From Herbidospora galbida (GTDB lineage: Bacteria > Actinomycetota > Actinomycetes > Streptosporangiales > Streptosporangiaceae): a stretch of DNA of 64,000 bases. Both the position numbers and the translations under genes were made by a program. The stretch is from NCBI RefSeq assembly GCF_005233835.1, contig NZ_SZQA01000001.1, positions 372,001 through 436,000 of the forward strand. The letters are read 5' to 3'. Each line of letters opens with the position of its first letter. The stretch's first letter is position 1. Below, piece after piece: positions 8,031-16,731 of this stretch. The notes below the pieces were generated by a model. The model had not been told where the DNA came from. It ran no database searches and was given only the letters and a program-made list of their open reading frames with translations.

Positions 8031-10078
8031 GCCTCCTCGTCGAGGGTCACCAGCAGGTGGCCGAATTCGTCGACCTCGACCCGCTGGCCGCTGGGCACCA
8101 CGGTGGTGGAGGTGCCCTCGTCGACCAGGGCCGGGCCCGCGAACGTGTCGCCGGGCGCGAGGTCGGCCCGGTCGTACACCGCGAAGGAGGTCAGCGTTCG
8201 GGTGCCGAAGTCGTAGGCCCGGCGGTACGCCGGCGCGAGGTCCTTCTCGCGGCGGGGCGGGCGGGTCAGTTCGGGGCGCTCGGCCCGGCCGATGCCGCGT
8301 ACGCGCAGGTTGAGGATCTGGAGCCGGTTGTCCATGGCGTGGCCGTAGCGGGCGCGGTGCAGTTCCTCGAAGGCGACCCGGACGGTCTCGGCGTCGAGGT
8401 CACGGCCGACCGGGACCGTCAGCGTGTGCTCCTGGCCCAGGTAGCGCAGTTCGAGCTGCCGCTCCAGGATCGCCAGGTCGGCGGGGATGCCCTGCTCCTT
8501 CAGGGAGGCCACCGCCTCGGCCTCCACCTCGCCGAAGCGTCCCTCCAGGCCGGCGAGGTCGATGTCGTCGAGGGTCGCCATGACGGTCCGGGAGAAGTCG
8601 CCGACGATGTCGGCCGACAGCATGCCCCAGGCCGAGAAGCCCGAGGGCGCGAACGGCACGACCACCTCGCGGATGCCCATCTCCCTGGCCAGCAGCGGGG
8701 CCAGCAGCGGCCCGGCCCCGCCGAAGGCGAGCAGCGAGAAGACCCGGGGGTCGTGGCCGCGCTCGACGGTGATCTGCCGGACCGCGCCGACCGTCTTGGC
8801 CAGCAGCACGTCGAACACCCCGGCGGCGGCCGACTCGACCGGCAGCCCGAGCGGCCCGGCGATCTGCTCCTCCAGCGCCGCGCGGGCGGCGTCGGCGTGC
8901 AGGCCCATCTCGCCGCCGAGGAACCGGTCGGGGTCGACGTAGCCGAGGACGACGGCGGCGTCGGTGACCGTGGGGCGGGTGCCGCCCCGGCCGTAGGAGA
9001 CCGGGCCCGGGTCGGCCCCGGCGCTCTCGGGGCCGACCTTGAGCAGGCCCCGGTCCAGCCAGGCGATCGAGCCGCCGCCCGCGCCGATGGTGCGGATGTC
9101 GTACGTCGGGATGAGCAGCGGGAAGTGTTCGAGCTGGGCCTCGTAGGCGGCCACCGCCGAGCCGCGCTCGATGACGCAGGCGTCCAGCGAGGTGCCGCCG
9201 ATGTCGAAGGTCAGCAGGTAGTCGCGCTGGAGGGCGTCGGCCAGGTAGGCCGCGCCGACGATGCCCCCGGCCGGGCCGGACAGCACCGTGTGGGTGGGCG
9301 AGGTCTTGGCCACCGAGGAGGTCATCGAGCCGCCGCCCGAGCGCATGATGAGGAACCGGCCGCCGAAGCCGCGCGCGGCCAGCCCGGCCTCCAGCTCGTC
9401 GACGTAGCTCTCGAAGATGGGCCGGATGTAGGCCTCCAGCACGGTGGTGCTGGTGCGTTCGTACTCGCGGTACTCGCGCACGATGTCGGTGGACAGCGAC
9501 AGGCTGACCTGCGGGTACGCCTCGCGGATGACGGCCGCCGCCTCCCGTTCGTGGACCGGGTCGAGGTAGGAGTGCAGGAAGCAGACGGCGATGCCGTGCA
9601 CGCCGTGCTCCTCGACGAGGGTGCGGGCCGCCGCGCGCACGCTGTCGGGGTCGAGGTCCTCCACGACGCGGCCCCGGTAGTCGAGCCGTCCTCTGACGCC
9701 CGCCGTGTGGCGGCGGCGGACCAGGCTCTCGGGGCGTTCGTACTGGAAGTCGTACATGTGGTCGGGCGGTACGTTGCCCCGGCCGATGAGGAAGACGTCC
9801 CGGAAGCCCTCGTTGGTGATGATGCCGGTCGGGCCGCCCCGGCGCTCCAGCACGGCGTTCAGGCCGAGGGTGGTGCCGTGGATGAACAGCTCCACGCGGG
9901 ACAGGTCGGTGCCCAGCGCCTCGATCGCGTTGAGCACGCCCTCCCACGGCCGGGCCGGGGTGGTGGAGGCCTTGCGGAACCTGACCCGGTTGGTGCGCGA
10001 GTCGAGCTCCATCGCGTCGACGAAGGTGCCCCCGATGTCGACGGCCAGCCGGATGGTGCGGTCAGACACGGATGTCAC
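8027..10078 (-). CDS. hyuA: Hydantoinase A/oxoprolinase ATPase subunit
   Basis: The 683-residue protein is a typical full-length HyuA. It carries two ASKHA-type phosphate loops, VDIGGTFVD (residues 13-21) and FDIGGTSLD (291-299), the GPAGGIVGA motif and the FGGAGPL motif near residue 455. It hydrolyses ATP to activate the cyclic amide or keto substrate for the HyuB subunits. GTG at 10078 is taken as start and overlaps the end of the ABC ATPase gene by 17 bases; an in-frame GTG four codons later is possible. Placement right after a peptide-type importer suggests that the imported compound is the substrate, for example a pyroglutamyl or hydantoin-type molecule. Confidence 0.9.
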   Translation of the reverse strand: MTSVSDRTIRLAVDIGGTFVDAMELDSRTNRVRFRKASTTPARPWEGVLNAIEALGTDLSRVELFIHGTTLGLNAVLERRGGPTGIITNEGFRDVFLIGRGNVPPDHMYDFQYERPESLVRRRHTAGVRGRLDYRGRVVEDLDPDSVRAAARTLVEEHGVHGIAVCFLHSYLDPVHEREAAAVIREAYPQVSLSLSTDIVREYREYERTSTTVLEAYIRPIFESYVDELEAGLAARGFGGRFLIMRSGGGSMTSSVAKTSPTHTVLSGPAGGIVGAAYLADALQRDYLLTFDIGGTSLDACVIERGSAVAAYEAQLEHFPLLIPTYDIRTIGAGGGSIAWLDRGLLKVGPESAGADPGPVSYGRGGTRPTVTDAAVVLGYVDPDRFLGGEMGLHADAARAALEEQIAGPLGLPVESAAAGVFDVLLAKTVGAVRQITVERGHDPRVFSLLAFGGAGPLLAPLLAREMGIREVVVPFAPSGFSAWGMLSADIVGDFSRTVMATLDDIDLAGLEGRFGEVEAEAVASLKEQGIPADLAILERQLELRYLGQEHTLTVPVGRDLDAETVRVAFEELHRARYGHAMDNRLQILNLRVRGIGRAERPELTRPPRREKDLAPAYRRAYDFGTRTLTSFAVYDRADLAPGDTFAGPALVDEGTSTTVVPSGQRVEVDEFGHLLVTLDEEA

Positions 10079-12074
10079 TACCTTTCAGCAGGTCGGGGAT
10101 CTCGGGCACCCGCCAGCAGGCCACCTGGGCGGTCCCGTGCGGCCGGAGCTGCTGCTCCTCGGTACGGCAGCGGTCGGCCGCGAACGGGCAGCGCGCGGCC
10201 AGCGGGCACCCGGTGGCGGCGGCCTCGGTGTCGTCGAGATCTTCGGTGAGCGTCACCTTCGGCCCGGAGAAGCCGGAGCCGAGGCTGGGCGCGCTCGACA
10301 GCAGCGCCCGGGTGTAGGGGTGGCGTGGGCGGCCGAAGACCTCCTCGACCGGGCCCTCCTCGACGATCCGGCCGAGGTAGAGCACGATCACCCGGTCGGC
10401 GAAGCCGCGCACGGTGGCCAGGTCGTGCGAGATGAAGACCGAGCCCCGCGACGGGTCGCGCACCACGTCGGCGATCACGTCGAGGATCTGCGCCTGCACG
10501 GTGACGTCGAGCGCCGAGGTGGGTTCGTCGAAGACGAGCACGTCGGGTTCCCCGGCGAGCGCGCGGGCGATGCAGACGCGCTGCGCCTGCCCGCCCGACA
10601 GTTCGTGGGGGTGGCGGGCCAGCATCGAGCGGTCGATCTTCAGTCGGTCGGCCACGGCGGCGACCCGCTCGGCCCGCTGAGCCGCCGGCAGGCCGAGGGC
10701 CCGGAGCGGTTCGGCGATGGCCTCGGCGACGGTGCGGCGCGGGCTGAGCGACCCGATCGGGTCCTGGAACACCATCTGGACGCGGGTCCGCAACCGGCGC
10801 AGCTCACGTCCGCGCAGGTCGGACATGCGCGACCCGGCCACCCGCACGTCGCCGCGCGCCGCCGGAACCAGGCCGAGCAGCAGCTTGGCCAGGGTGCTCT
10901 TGCCGCAGCCGCTCTCCCCCACCACGCCGAGCGTCTCACCCGCCGCCACCCGCAGGCTGACCCCGCGCAGCGCGGCGTGGCCGCCCTTGCCGAACCGGCT
11001 GCGGTAGACCACGTGGGCGTCGTCGACCTCCAGCACGGCCCGCTCCGCCGCCGTCGCCCGCGCAGGGGTGGCGGCGGGCTCTTCGAAGGCGAGTTCGTCG
11101 GTACGCGGATGGAAGCAGGCCAGGCTCCATTCGTCGGTGGCGCCCGGCACCGGGGTCGGGAGAGGCCGGTCGACGGAGCACTCGGCGGTGGCGTGCGCGC
11201 AGCGCGGCGCGAACGGGCACTCGCGCGGGGCCGCCTTCAGCAGCGGCATCGCGCCCGGCGTGGCGACGACCGCGCGGCCGTCGACGTCGGGGACCGACCG
11301 CAGCAGCGCCCGCGTGTACGGGTGGGCGGGCCGCCCCAGCACCCGCGCGGCCGGGCCGCTCTCCACCACGGTGCCCGCGTAGAGCACCACGACGCGGTCG
11401 CACACGTCGGCGACGGAGGCCAGGTCGTGTGAGATGAGCAGCACTCCCCGGCCGTCGGTGTCGGCGGCGTGCCGGAACTGGCGCAGGATCTCCCTGGTCA
11501 GCGTCACGTCGAGGCCGGTGGTCGGCTCGTCGGCGATGAGCAGGCCGGGGGCGCAGCCGGTGGCCAGCGAGATCATCACCCGCTGGGCCATGCCGCCCGA
11601 CAGCTCGTGCGGGTAGGCGCCCAGCCGCCGCCGGGGCGAGCGGATGCCGACGGCGGCGAACTGCTCCTCGGCGGCCCGCCGCGCCTCGGTCTCGGTCAGC
11701 CGCTGGTGGGTGATCAGGCGGTCGGTGAGCTGGCGGCCCACGGTTCGGGTCGGGCTCAGCGCGCCGCGCGGGTTCTGGAAGCAGATGGCCGCGCCGTGCC
11801 CCCGGTGGCGGCGCAGCGCGTCGTCGTCCATGCGGAGCACGTCGTCGCCCTCGAAGCGGACCGCGCCGGTGGCGTGGGACCCGCCCGGGAGCAGCCCGAC
11901 GATCGAGCGGGCGACCATGCTCTTGCCGCCGCCGCTCTCTCCGACCAGGCCGACCACCTCGCCCCGGCCGACCCGCAGCGTGACGTCGCTGAGCGCGGCC
12001 ACCTCGCGGCCGGGACGGCGGATGACGACCGACAGATTCTCGATCGAGAGCAGGTCAGGGTCCACGGGGCTCAC
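10062..12074 (-). CDS. Fused two-domain ABC transporter ATPase (DppD-DppF type)
   Basis: One 670-residue polypeptide holds two complete ABC ATPases. The first (about 1-320) has Walker A GESGGGKS, signature LSGGMAQR, Walker B LLIADEP; the second (about 345-670) has GESGCGKS, LSGGQAQR and VLVFDEP. Each is followed by the oligopeptide/dipeptide C-terminal cysteine-containing extension (CPFAPRC, CPLAARC), the cluster-like motif of DppD/F and OppD/F. It energises the importer formed with the adjacent permeases. GTG at 12074 overlaps the permease stop as GTGA. The sister operon further right keeps D and F as separate genes, so this is a fusion of the same pair. Confidence 0.92.
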   Translation of the reverse strand: MSPVDPDLLSIENLSVVIRRPGREVAALSDVTLRVGRGEVVGLVGESGGGKSMVARSIVGLLPGGSHATGAVRFEGDDVLRMDDDALRRHRGHGAAICFQNPRGALSPTRTVGRQLTDRLITHQRLTETEARRAAEEQFAAVGIRSPRRRLGAYPHELSGGMAQRVMISLATGCAPGLLIADEPTTGLDVTLTREILRQFRHAADTDGRGVLLISHDLASVADVCDRVVVLYAGTVVESGPAARVLGRPAHPYTRALLRSVPDVDGRAVVATPGAMPLLKAAPRECPFAPRCAHATAECSVDRPLPTPVPGATDEWSLACFHPRTDELAFEEPAATPARATAAERAVLEVDDAHVVYRSRFGKGGHAALRGVSLRVAAGETLGVVGESGCGKSTLAKLLLGLVPAARGDVRVAGSRMSDLRGRELRRLRTRVQMVFQDPIGSLSPRRTVAEAIAEPLRALGLPAAQRAERVAAVADRLKIDRSMLARHPHELSGGQAQRVCIARALAGEPDVLVFDEPTSALDVTVQAQILDVIADVVRDPSRGSVFISHDLATVRGFADRVIVLYLGRIVEEGPVEEVFGRPRHPYTRALLSSAPSLGSGFSGPKVTLTEDLDDTEAAATGCPLAARCPFAADRCRTEEQQLRPHGTAQVACWRVPEIPDLLKGSDIRV

Positions 12075-12931
12075 CGCCGCTTCGCTTCGGCGCGCTCCTG
12101 GAGGCCCTCGCCCAGAAGGCTGAAGCCGAGCACGCAGATGAGCAGGACAAGGCCGGGCGGGACCGAGGTCCACCAGCGTCCGGCCACCACGTCGGGGCTG
12201 CCGAGGCTGATCATCGCGCCCCACTCGGCGGCCGGGACGGTCACGCCCAGCCCGAGGAACGACAGCCCGGCCAGCGTGAGCATCGCCCACCCGGCGTTCA
12301 GGGGCGCGATCACCCGGACCGGGGTCAGGCTGTTGGGCAGCACGTGCCGCCACAGCACCCCGAAGGTGGAGGCGCCCGAGGTGACCGAGGCGGCCACGAA
12401 CGACGACTCGCGGACCGTGCGCACCTCGGCCCTGACCAGCCGGGCGTACGCGGGCGCGTTCACCGCCGCGATCACCGCGATCAGGTTGCCGGTGCCGTTG
12501 CCGACCAGCGCCGCCACCGCCAGGGCCAGGATGAAAGTGGGGAAGGCTTGGAAGACGTCGACCACGCGCATCAGCACGTCGTCGACCCAGCCGCCGAGAT
12601 AGCCGGCCACCAGGCCGAGCGCGGTGCCGGCGACCACGGCCGCGGCCACCCCGGCGACCGCGATGCCGAGGTCGAGGCGGCCGGCGTACAGGAGCCTGCT
12701 CCAGACGTCCATGCCGTTGGCGTCGGTGCCGAGCGGATGGCCGGGGCCGGGCGGCACGAGCGTGCCGAGGGGGTCGATCTCGGTCGGTCCCCAGCCGGTG
12801 AGCAGCGGGGCGACGATCGCGGCCAGCGCGACGACGGCCAGGATCGCCGAGCCGGTGACGATGAGGACGGTGGCGAAGCGGCCCGCGCGGGCCGCGCCGA
12901 CGACGACGGTTTCGGGCATGACTTCGGGCAT
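12071..12931 (-). CDS. ABC transporter permease, DppC type
   Basis: The 286-residue membrane protein has about six hydrophobic segments and the BPD_transp_1 EAA loop. The first helix (residues about 20-45) is followed by the periplasmic PLGTDANGMDVWSRLLYAG motif typical of DppC/OppC. It forms the heterodimeric channel with the next permease. Two ATGs four codons apart (12931, 12919) are both possible. It is spaced 10 bases from the DppB-type gene upstream. Confidence 0.92.
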   Translation of the reverse strand: MPEVMPETVVVGAARAGRFATVLIVTGSAILAVVALAAIVAPLLTGWGPTEIDPLGTLVPPGPGHPLGTDANGMDVWSRLLYAGRLDLGIAVAGVAAAVVAGTALGLVAGYLGGWVDDVLMRVVDVFQAFPTFILALAVAALVGNGTGNLIAVIAAVNAPAYARLVRAEVRTVRESSFVAASVTSGASTFGVLWRHVLPNSLTPVRVIAPLNAGWAMLTLAGLSFLGLGVTVPAAEWGAMISLGSPDVVAGRWWTSVPPGLVLLICVLGFSLLGEGLQERAEAKRR

Positions 12932-12941
12932 GACGCGGCTC

Positions 12942-13952
12942 CTAGATCTGCACGCGCGGGTCGAGGACGGCCTGCACCACGTCGGCGATGAGGAACACCA
13001 CGACGTAGCAGAACGCGATCACCAGCACCGACGCCTGGACGACCGGGTAGTCCCGGTAGAGCAGCCCGCGCAGCGCCCACTGGCCGAAGCCCTGCCACGA
13101 GAACACGTACTCGACCAGCACGGTCGAGCCGATCGAGGTGCCGAAGACCAGCGCGGCCAGCGAGGGCAGCCGGGCCAGCGTGGCCCGCAGCAGGTAGCCG
13201 CGCAGCAGCGTGCGCCCGCGCAGGCCGTGGGCGGTGGCCGCCACGTAGGGCTCGGAGTGCAGCACCTCCAGCGCCGAGGCCCGCACGCTGCGCAGCAGCG
13301 GCGCGACGACCACGATCGACAGCGTCGCCACCGGCAGGATCAGGTGGGCCAGGGCCGACCCGAACGCCGGGCCGTTGAGCGTCAGCGCGGCGTCGAGCAG
13401 GTCGGCCCCGGTGAGCGGGGTCAGGTTGGTGTCCGGGTCGACCCGGCCGCTGGGCGCGGGGAACCAGCCGAGCACGCTGTAGCCGACCAGGATCAGCACC
13501 AGCCCGAGCCAGAACTCCGGCATCGAGTTGCCGACCAGGGCCGCCAGCCGCACCCCGTGGTCGCCGGCCCGGTCGGCGTGCCGCGCCGACCAGACGCCGA
13601 GCAGCACGGCGACGACCAGCGCCACCGCGAGCGCCAGCACGACCAGCTCGAAGGTCGGGCCGATGCGCAGCCCGATCTCCGCGCCGACCGAGGTGCCGCT
13701 CTGGATGGAGGTGCCGAGGTCGCCGGTGACCAGCCCGCCGAGGTAGTCGAGGAACTGCTTCACCATGGGCTGGTCGAGGCCGTAGCGGGCCCGCGCGGCG
13801 GCGGCGTCCTCGGGCGTGGCGTTCGGGCCGAGGATGGTCCGGATCGGGTCACCCGGCAGCACCCGGACCAGCAGGAAGGTCAGGACGACCACTCCGAGCA
13901 GCACCGGGATGAGCTGGAGCAGCCGCCTGCCGACGAAACGCGCGATCCGCAT
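12942..13952 (-). CDS. ABC transporter permease, DppB type
   Basis: The 336-residue inner-membrane protein begins with the classic DppB opening (RIARFVGRRLLQLIPVLLGV, then LVRVLPGDP) and ends with the EYVFSWQGFGQWALRGL and VQAVLDPRVQI motifs of the family. Six transmembrane segments are visible. It pairs with the DppC-type subunit. The gene follows the solute-binding protein gene after only four bases, so all importer parts are on one transcript. Confidence 0.93.
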   Translation of the reverse strand: MRIARFVGRRLLQLIPVLLGVVVLTFLLVRVLPGDPIRTILGPNATPEDAAAARARYGLDQPMVKQFLDYLGGLVTGDLGTSIQSGTSVGAEIGLRIGPTFELVVLALAVALVVAVLLGVWSARHADRAGDHGVRLAALVGNSMPEFWLGLVLILVGYSVLGWFPAPSGRVDPDTNLTPLTGADLLDAALTLNGPAFGSALAHLILPVATLSIVVVAPLLRSVRASALEVLHSEPYVAATAHGLRGRTLLRGYLLRATLARLPSLAALVFGTSIGSTVLVEYVFSWQGFGQWALRGLLYRDYPVVQASVLVIAFCYVVVFLIADVVQAVLDPRVQI

Positions 13953-13956
13953 GTCG

Positions 13957-15585
13957 TTACCCCAGGAAGCGGAGCCGGGCCAGGCCGTCCATGGGCTGCA
14001 CCCACCCGGCCACGTTCTCGCGTACGGGCAGGTTGAAGTTGGGCTGGCAGACGACCACCCAGGGCACGTCGGCGGCGAGGATGTCCTGCGCCTTCGCCCA
14101 CAGCTCGCCGCGCGCGGCGGCCTCGACCGTGGTGTGCGACTCCTCGTAGATCTTCTCGATCTCCGGGTTGGAGTAGTTCGAGTAGTTGAGGTTCGCGCCC
14201 TTCACCAGGCTGGTGGCCAGCATGTACTCGACGTCGTTGACCCACAGCTGGCCCGAGGTGATCTGGAGCGGCACGCTGCGCTTCTGACGGCGTTCGGCCA
14301 GCGTGGCCGGGTCGAGCGGGGCGAGCGTGAGCTCGATGCCGGCCTTGCGGGCCTCGCTCTGCACGAGCACGGCGAGCTGCTGCTGCTCCTCGTTGTCGGC
14401 CTCGAAGACCAGCTCGGAGGCGACGGAGGGCTTGCCCGCCGCCGCCAGCGCCGCCTTGGCCTTCGCCAGGTCGTAGGTGTACGGGTAGCCGCGCTCGTCG
14501 TAGCCGGGCATGTCGAGCGGCACCGGGCTCTTGGCCGGGCGCGCGTCGCCGCCGTAGATGTTGGCGATGATCTGCTCGTACGGCACCGCGTACGCCAGCG
14601 CCTTGCGGACGTTCACGTCGTCGAAGGGGGCGGTGGTCACCGACATCTGGAGGGTGACCTGCTGGTTGCTCGGCGCGGAGATGACCTTGACGCCGGGGAC
14701 CTTCTTGAGGTCGGCGACGTCGCGCTTGCTCACGCCGAGGGCGATGTCGATGTCGCCGTTCTGGAGCTGGAGCCGCTGGTTGGAGGCGGCCGGCACGACG
14801 GAGACGCGGATCGTCGGGGTCTTGGCCGGGTCGGGGCCGGGGTAGCCGGCGTTGGCCGCCAGCACGATCTCCTGGCCCTGGGTGGCCTTCTCGACGTTGA
14901 AGTAGCCGCCGGTGGGCGGGTTCTTGGCGAACCACTCCTTGGCCCAAGGGTCGGCGTCGGTGGCGTGCTTCTTGGCTTCGACGGAGTCGAAGACGTACAG
15001 GGAGATGGCCTGGATCTGCGGGGTGAGCGCGCTCGGGAAGGCCTGGGTGAACTCGACGGTGTAGTCGTCGACGACCTTCACCTGGTCGGGCTCGGTCAGG
15101 CCGATGACGCGGTAGACGCCGGCCACGTTGGCCTGGGCGGCGAAGGCGCGGTCCTTGGACCACTTGACGTCGGCGGCCTTCATCTCGTTGCCGCTGGCGA
15201 ACTTGACGCCCTTGCGCAGCTTGAGGGTCCAGACCTTCTGGTCGGCGCTCGGGGTGAAGGACTCGGCGAAGGTGGGCGTGATGTTCGTGGTGTCGAGGAT
15301 CTGGGCCCCGTTCACGTCGGTCACGCCGTAGTCGATCAGGTAGGGGTAGACGTTCTTGTAGAGCATGAGCGCGGTGAGGTCGAAACCGACGAAGTCCTGG
15401 TCCCAGCTGCTGAGGTAGCTGGAGACGGCGATCCGCAGGGACGACGCGGCGGCGGGGGCGGTGCCGGAAGGGGCGTTCGCGCCCTGGGGCTTGGAGCCGG
15501 CGGCGCAGCCGGTGGCCAGCAGCAGGGCGACGCCGCCGCCGAGCTGGAGCACCGACCGACGAGAGAAAGCGGGTGAACCAGCCAT
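13957..15585 (-). CDS. Peptide-type ABC solute-binding lipoprotein (SBP_bac_5), Tat signal
   Basis: The 542-residue protein captures the substrate outside the cell. Its N-terminus has a twin-arginine motif (SRRSVLQLGG) followed by a hydrophobic stretch and LLATGC, so it is probably a Tat-exported lipoprotein. The mature domain has the SBP_bac_5 pattern (WTLKLRKGVKFASGNEMKAADV; ADLKKVPGVKVI). ATG at 15585 is chosen because GGAAGG lies seven bases upstream and it starts the signal peptide; an earlier start at 15633 would add an odd basic leader. First gene of the ABC-Hyu operon, so the promoter lies in 15586-15741. Confidence 0.93.
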   Translation of the reverse strand: MAGSPAFSRRSVLQLGGGVALLLATGCAAGSKPQGANAPSGTAPAAASSLRIAVSSYLSSWDQDFVGFDLTALMLYKNVYPYLIDYGVTDVNGAQILDTTNITPTFAESFTPSADQKVWTLKLRKGVKFASGNEMKAADVKWSKDRAFAAQANVAGVYRVIGLTEPDQVKVVDDYTVEFTQAFPSALTPQIQAISLYVFDSVEAKKHATDADPWAKEWFAKNPPTGGYFNVEKATQGQEIVLAANAGYPGPDPAKTPTIRVSVVPAASNQRLQLQNGDIDIALGVSKRDVADLKKVPGVKVISAPSNQQVTLQMSVTTAPFDDVNVRKALAYAVPYEQIIANIYGGDARPAKSPVPLDMPGYDERGYPYTYDLAKAKAALAAAGKPSVASELVFEADNEEQQQLAVLVQSEARKAGIELTLAPLDPATLAERRQKRSVPLQITSGQLWVNDVEYMLATSLVKGANLNYSNYSNPEIEKIYEESHTTVEAAARGELWAKAQDILAADVPWVVVCQPNFNLPVRENVAGWVQPMDGLARLRFLG

Positions 15586-15664
15586 AGCTCGCCTTCCACG
15601 AACAGGTGTGTGCGGGCTGGGGGTCGCCCGCACCTAGCACCGTTCTACCAAGGCGAAACTTCCG

Positions 15665-15740
15665 TGAACAAGAGGGGAAGCTGTTTCATCTGAGTAAACA
15701 TGTCTTCGCTGACCTGCGGAGGTGTGTTCACCGCTGTTCA
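15665..15740. promoter_or_regulatory. TGTTCA/TGAACA repeats upstream of the ABC-Hyu operon
   Basis: The 156-base gap before the solute-binding gene holds TGAACA at 15665, TGTTTCA at 15682, and two TGTTCA copies at 15725 and 15735 that are ten bases apart, one helical turn. The arrangement could bind a regulator such as one of the XRE-cupin proteins. No convincing -35/-10 pair was identified, so the function is a guess. Confidence 0.3.
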
Positions 15741-15741
15741 G

Positions 15742-16731
15742 TTAAAGCGCAATGGCGGGCAGGACCTCGCTGCCGAGCTTCTCGACGGCCTCCCGCAGGT
15801 CAGGGCCGAGCGGCGGCCCGAACGACAGGTGGGTGGCGCCCGCCGCCCGCAGCGCCCGGCAGCGGTCGACCACGTCGGCCGTGCCGCCGGTGATGCCGAG
15901 CGACAGCATGCGGTCGTCGACCAGCCGCGCGGCGGCGTCCAGGCCGTCGCGCTCCAGCACGGCCGTGATCGGGGCGAAGTCCTCCACCGCGAGCCCCGCC
16001 CGGCTGAGCAGGTACGGCGCGAACGACGGCCCGTAATAGGCGATCTTGGCGGCCATGGCGAGCCGGGCCCGCTCGTCGTCGTCGCCGGTCGACACCCAGA
16101 AGCAGGCCGGGATGTCGAGCTCCTCGACGGACCGCCCCGCCTCCTCGGCCCCCTTCGCCACCTCGGCCCTCGCGGTGGTGAAGTGTTCCGGCGGATAGAG
16201 CAGCGGCAGCACGCCGTCGGCCAGCCGCCCGGCCATCTGGAGCATCTTGGGGCTCATCGCGCCGACGTACACCGGCACCGGATCGCCCGGCGGCAGGCGC
16301 AGCTCCGACAGCGGGCCGAACCACGCGGGCAGCTCGCCCCCGACCTCCTCCGCGCCGAGCAGTGCCCGCAGCACGGTGACCGCCTCGGCGGTCTTGGACA
16401 GCGGGCGCGGGCGCTCGATCCCCGCCCAGCCGAGGAACTCGGCCGACCCGGCGGCGACGCCCAGCAGGAACCGGCCGCCGGTGGCCTCGCGCATGGTGGC
16501 GGCCATCATCGCGATCTCCGACACGTGCATGGAGTAGGGGTTCATGATGCCGACGCCGAGCTTGATGCGCTCGGTCCTGGCGGCCAGGACGCCGAGCAGC
16601 ACCGGGGCCGAGCGCAGGAACAGGTCGTTGGAGACCCACAGCTGGTCGAAGCCGTGCCGTTCGGCCCGCCGCGCCAGGTCGACCAGGGTCGGGATGTCGA
16701 GGTCGTTGTTGACCCGCAGGGAGAACGTCAT
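15742..16731 (-). CDS. LLM-class (F420-type) flavin-dependent oxidoreductase
   Basis: The 329-residue protein has the luciferase-like monooxygenase TIM barrel: an N-terminal LVDLARRAERHGFDQLWVSND segment, GVGIMNPYSMHVSEIAMM and GGRFLLGVAAGS loops, and a C-terminal GTADVVDRCRALRAAGATH cofactor-side region. In actinomycetes this group mostly uses coenzyme F420 or FMN. The start overlaps the tri-domain peptidase stop (ATGA), making it the last gene of the second ABC operon. It may reduce or oxidise an imported or released product; the substrate is unknown. Confidence 0.88.
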   Translation of the reverse strand: MTFSLRVNNDLDIPTLVDLARRAERHGFDQLWVSNDLFLRSAPVLLGVLAARTERIKLGVGIMNPYSMHVSEIAMMAATMREATGGRFLLGVAAGSAEFLGWAGIERPRPLSKTAEAVTVLRALLGAEEVGGELPAWFGPLSELRLPPGDPVPVYVGAMSPKMLQMAGRLADGVLPLLYPPEHFTTARAEVAKGAEEAGRSVEELDIPACFWVSTGDDDERARLAMAAKIAYYGPSFAPYLLSRAGLAVEDFAPITAVLERDGLDAAARLVDDRMLSLGITGGTADVVDRCRALRAAGATHLSFGPPLGPDLREAVEKLGSEVLPAIAL

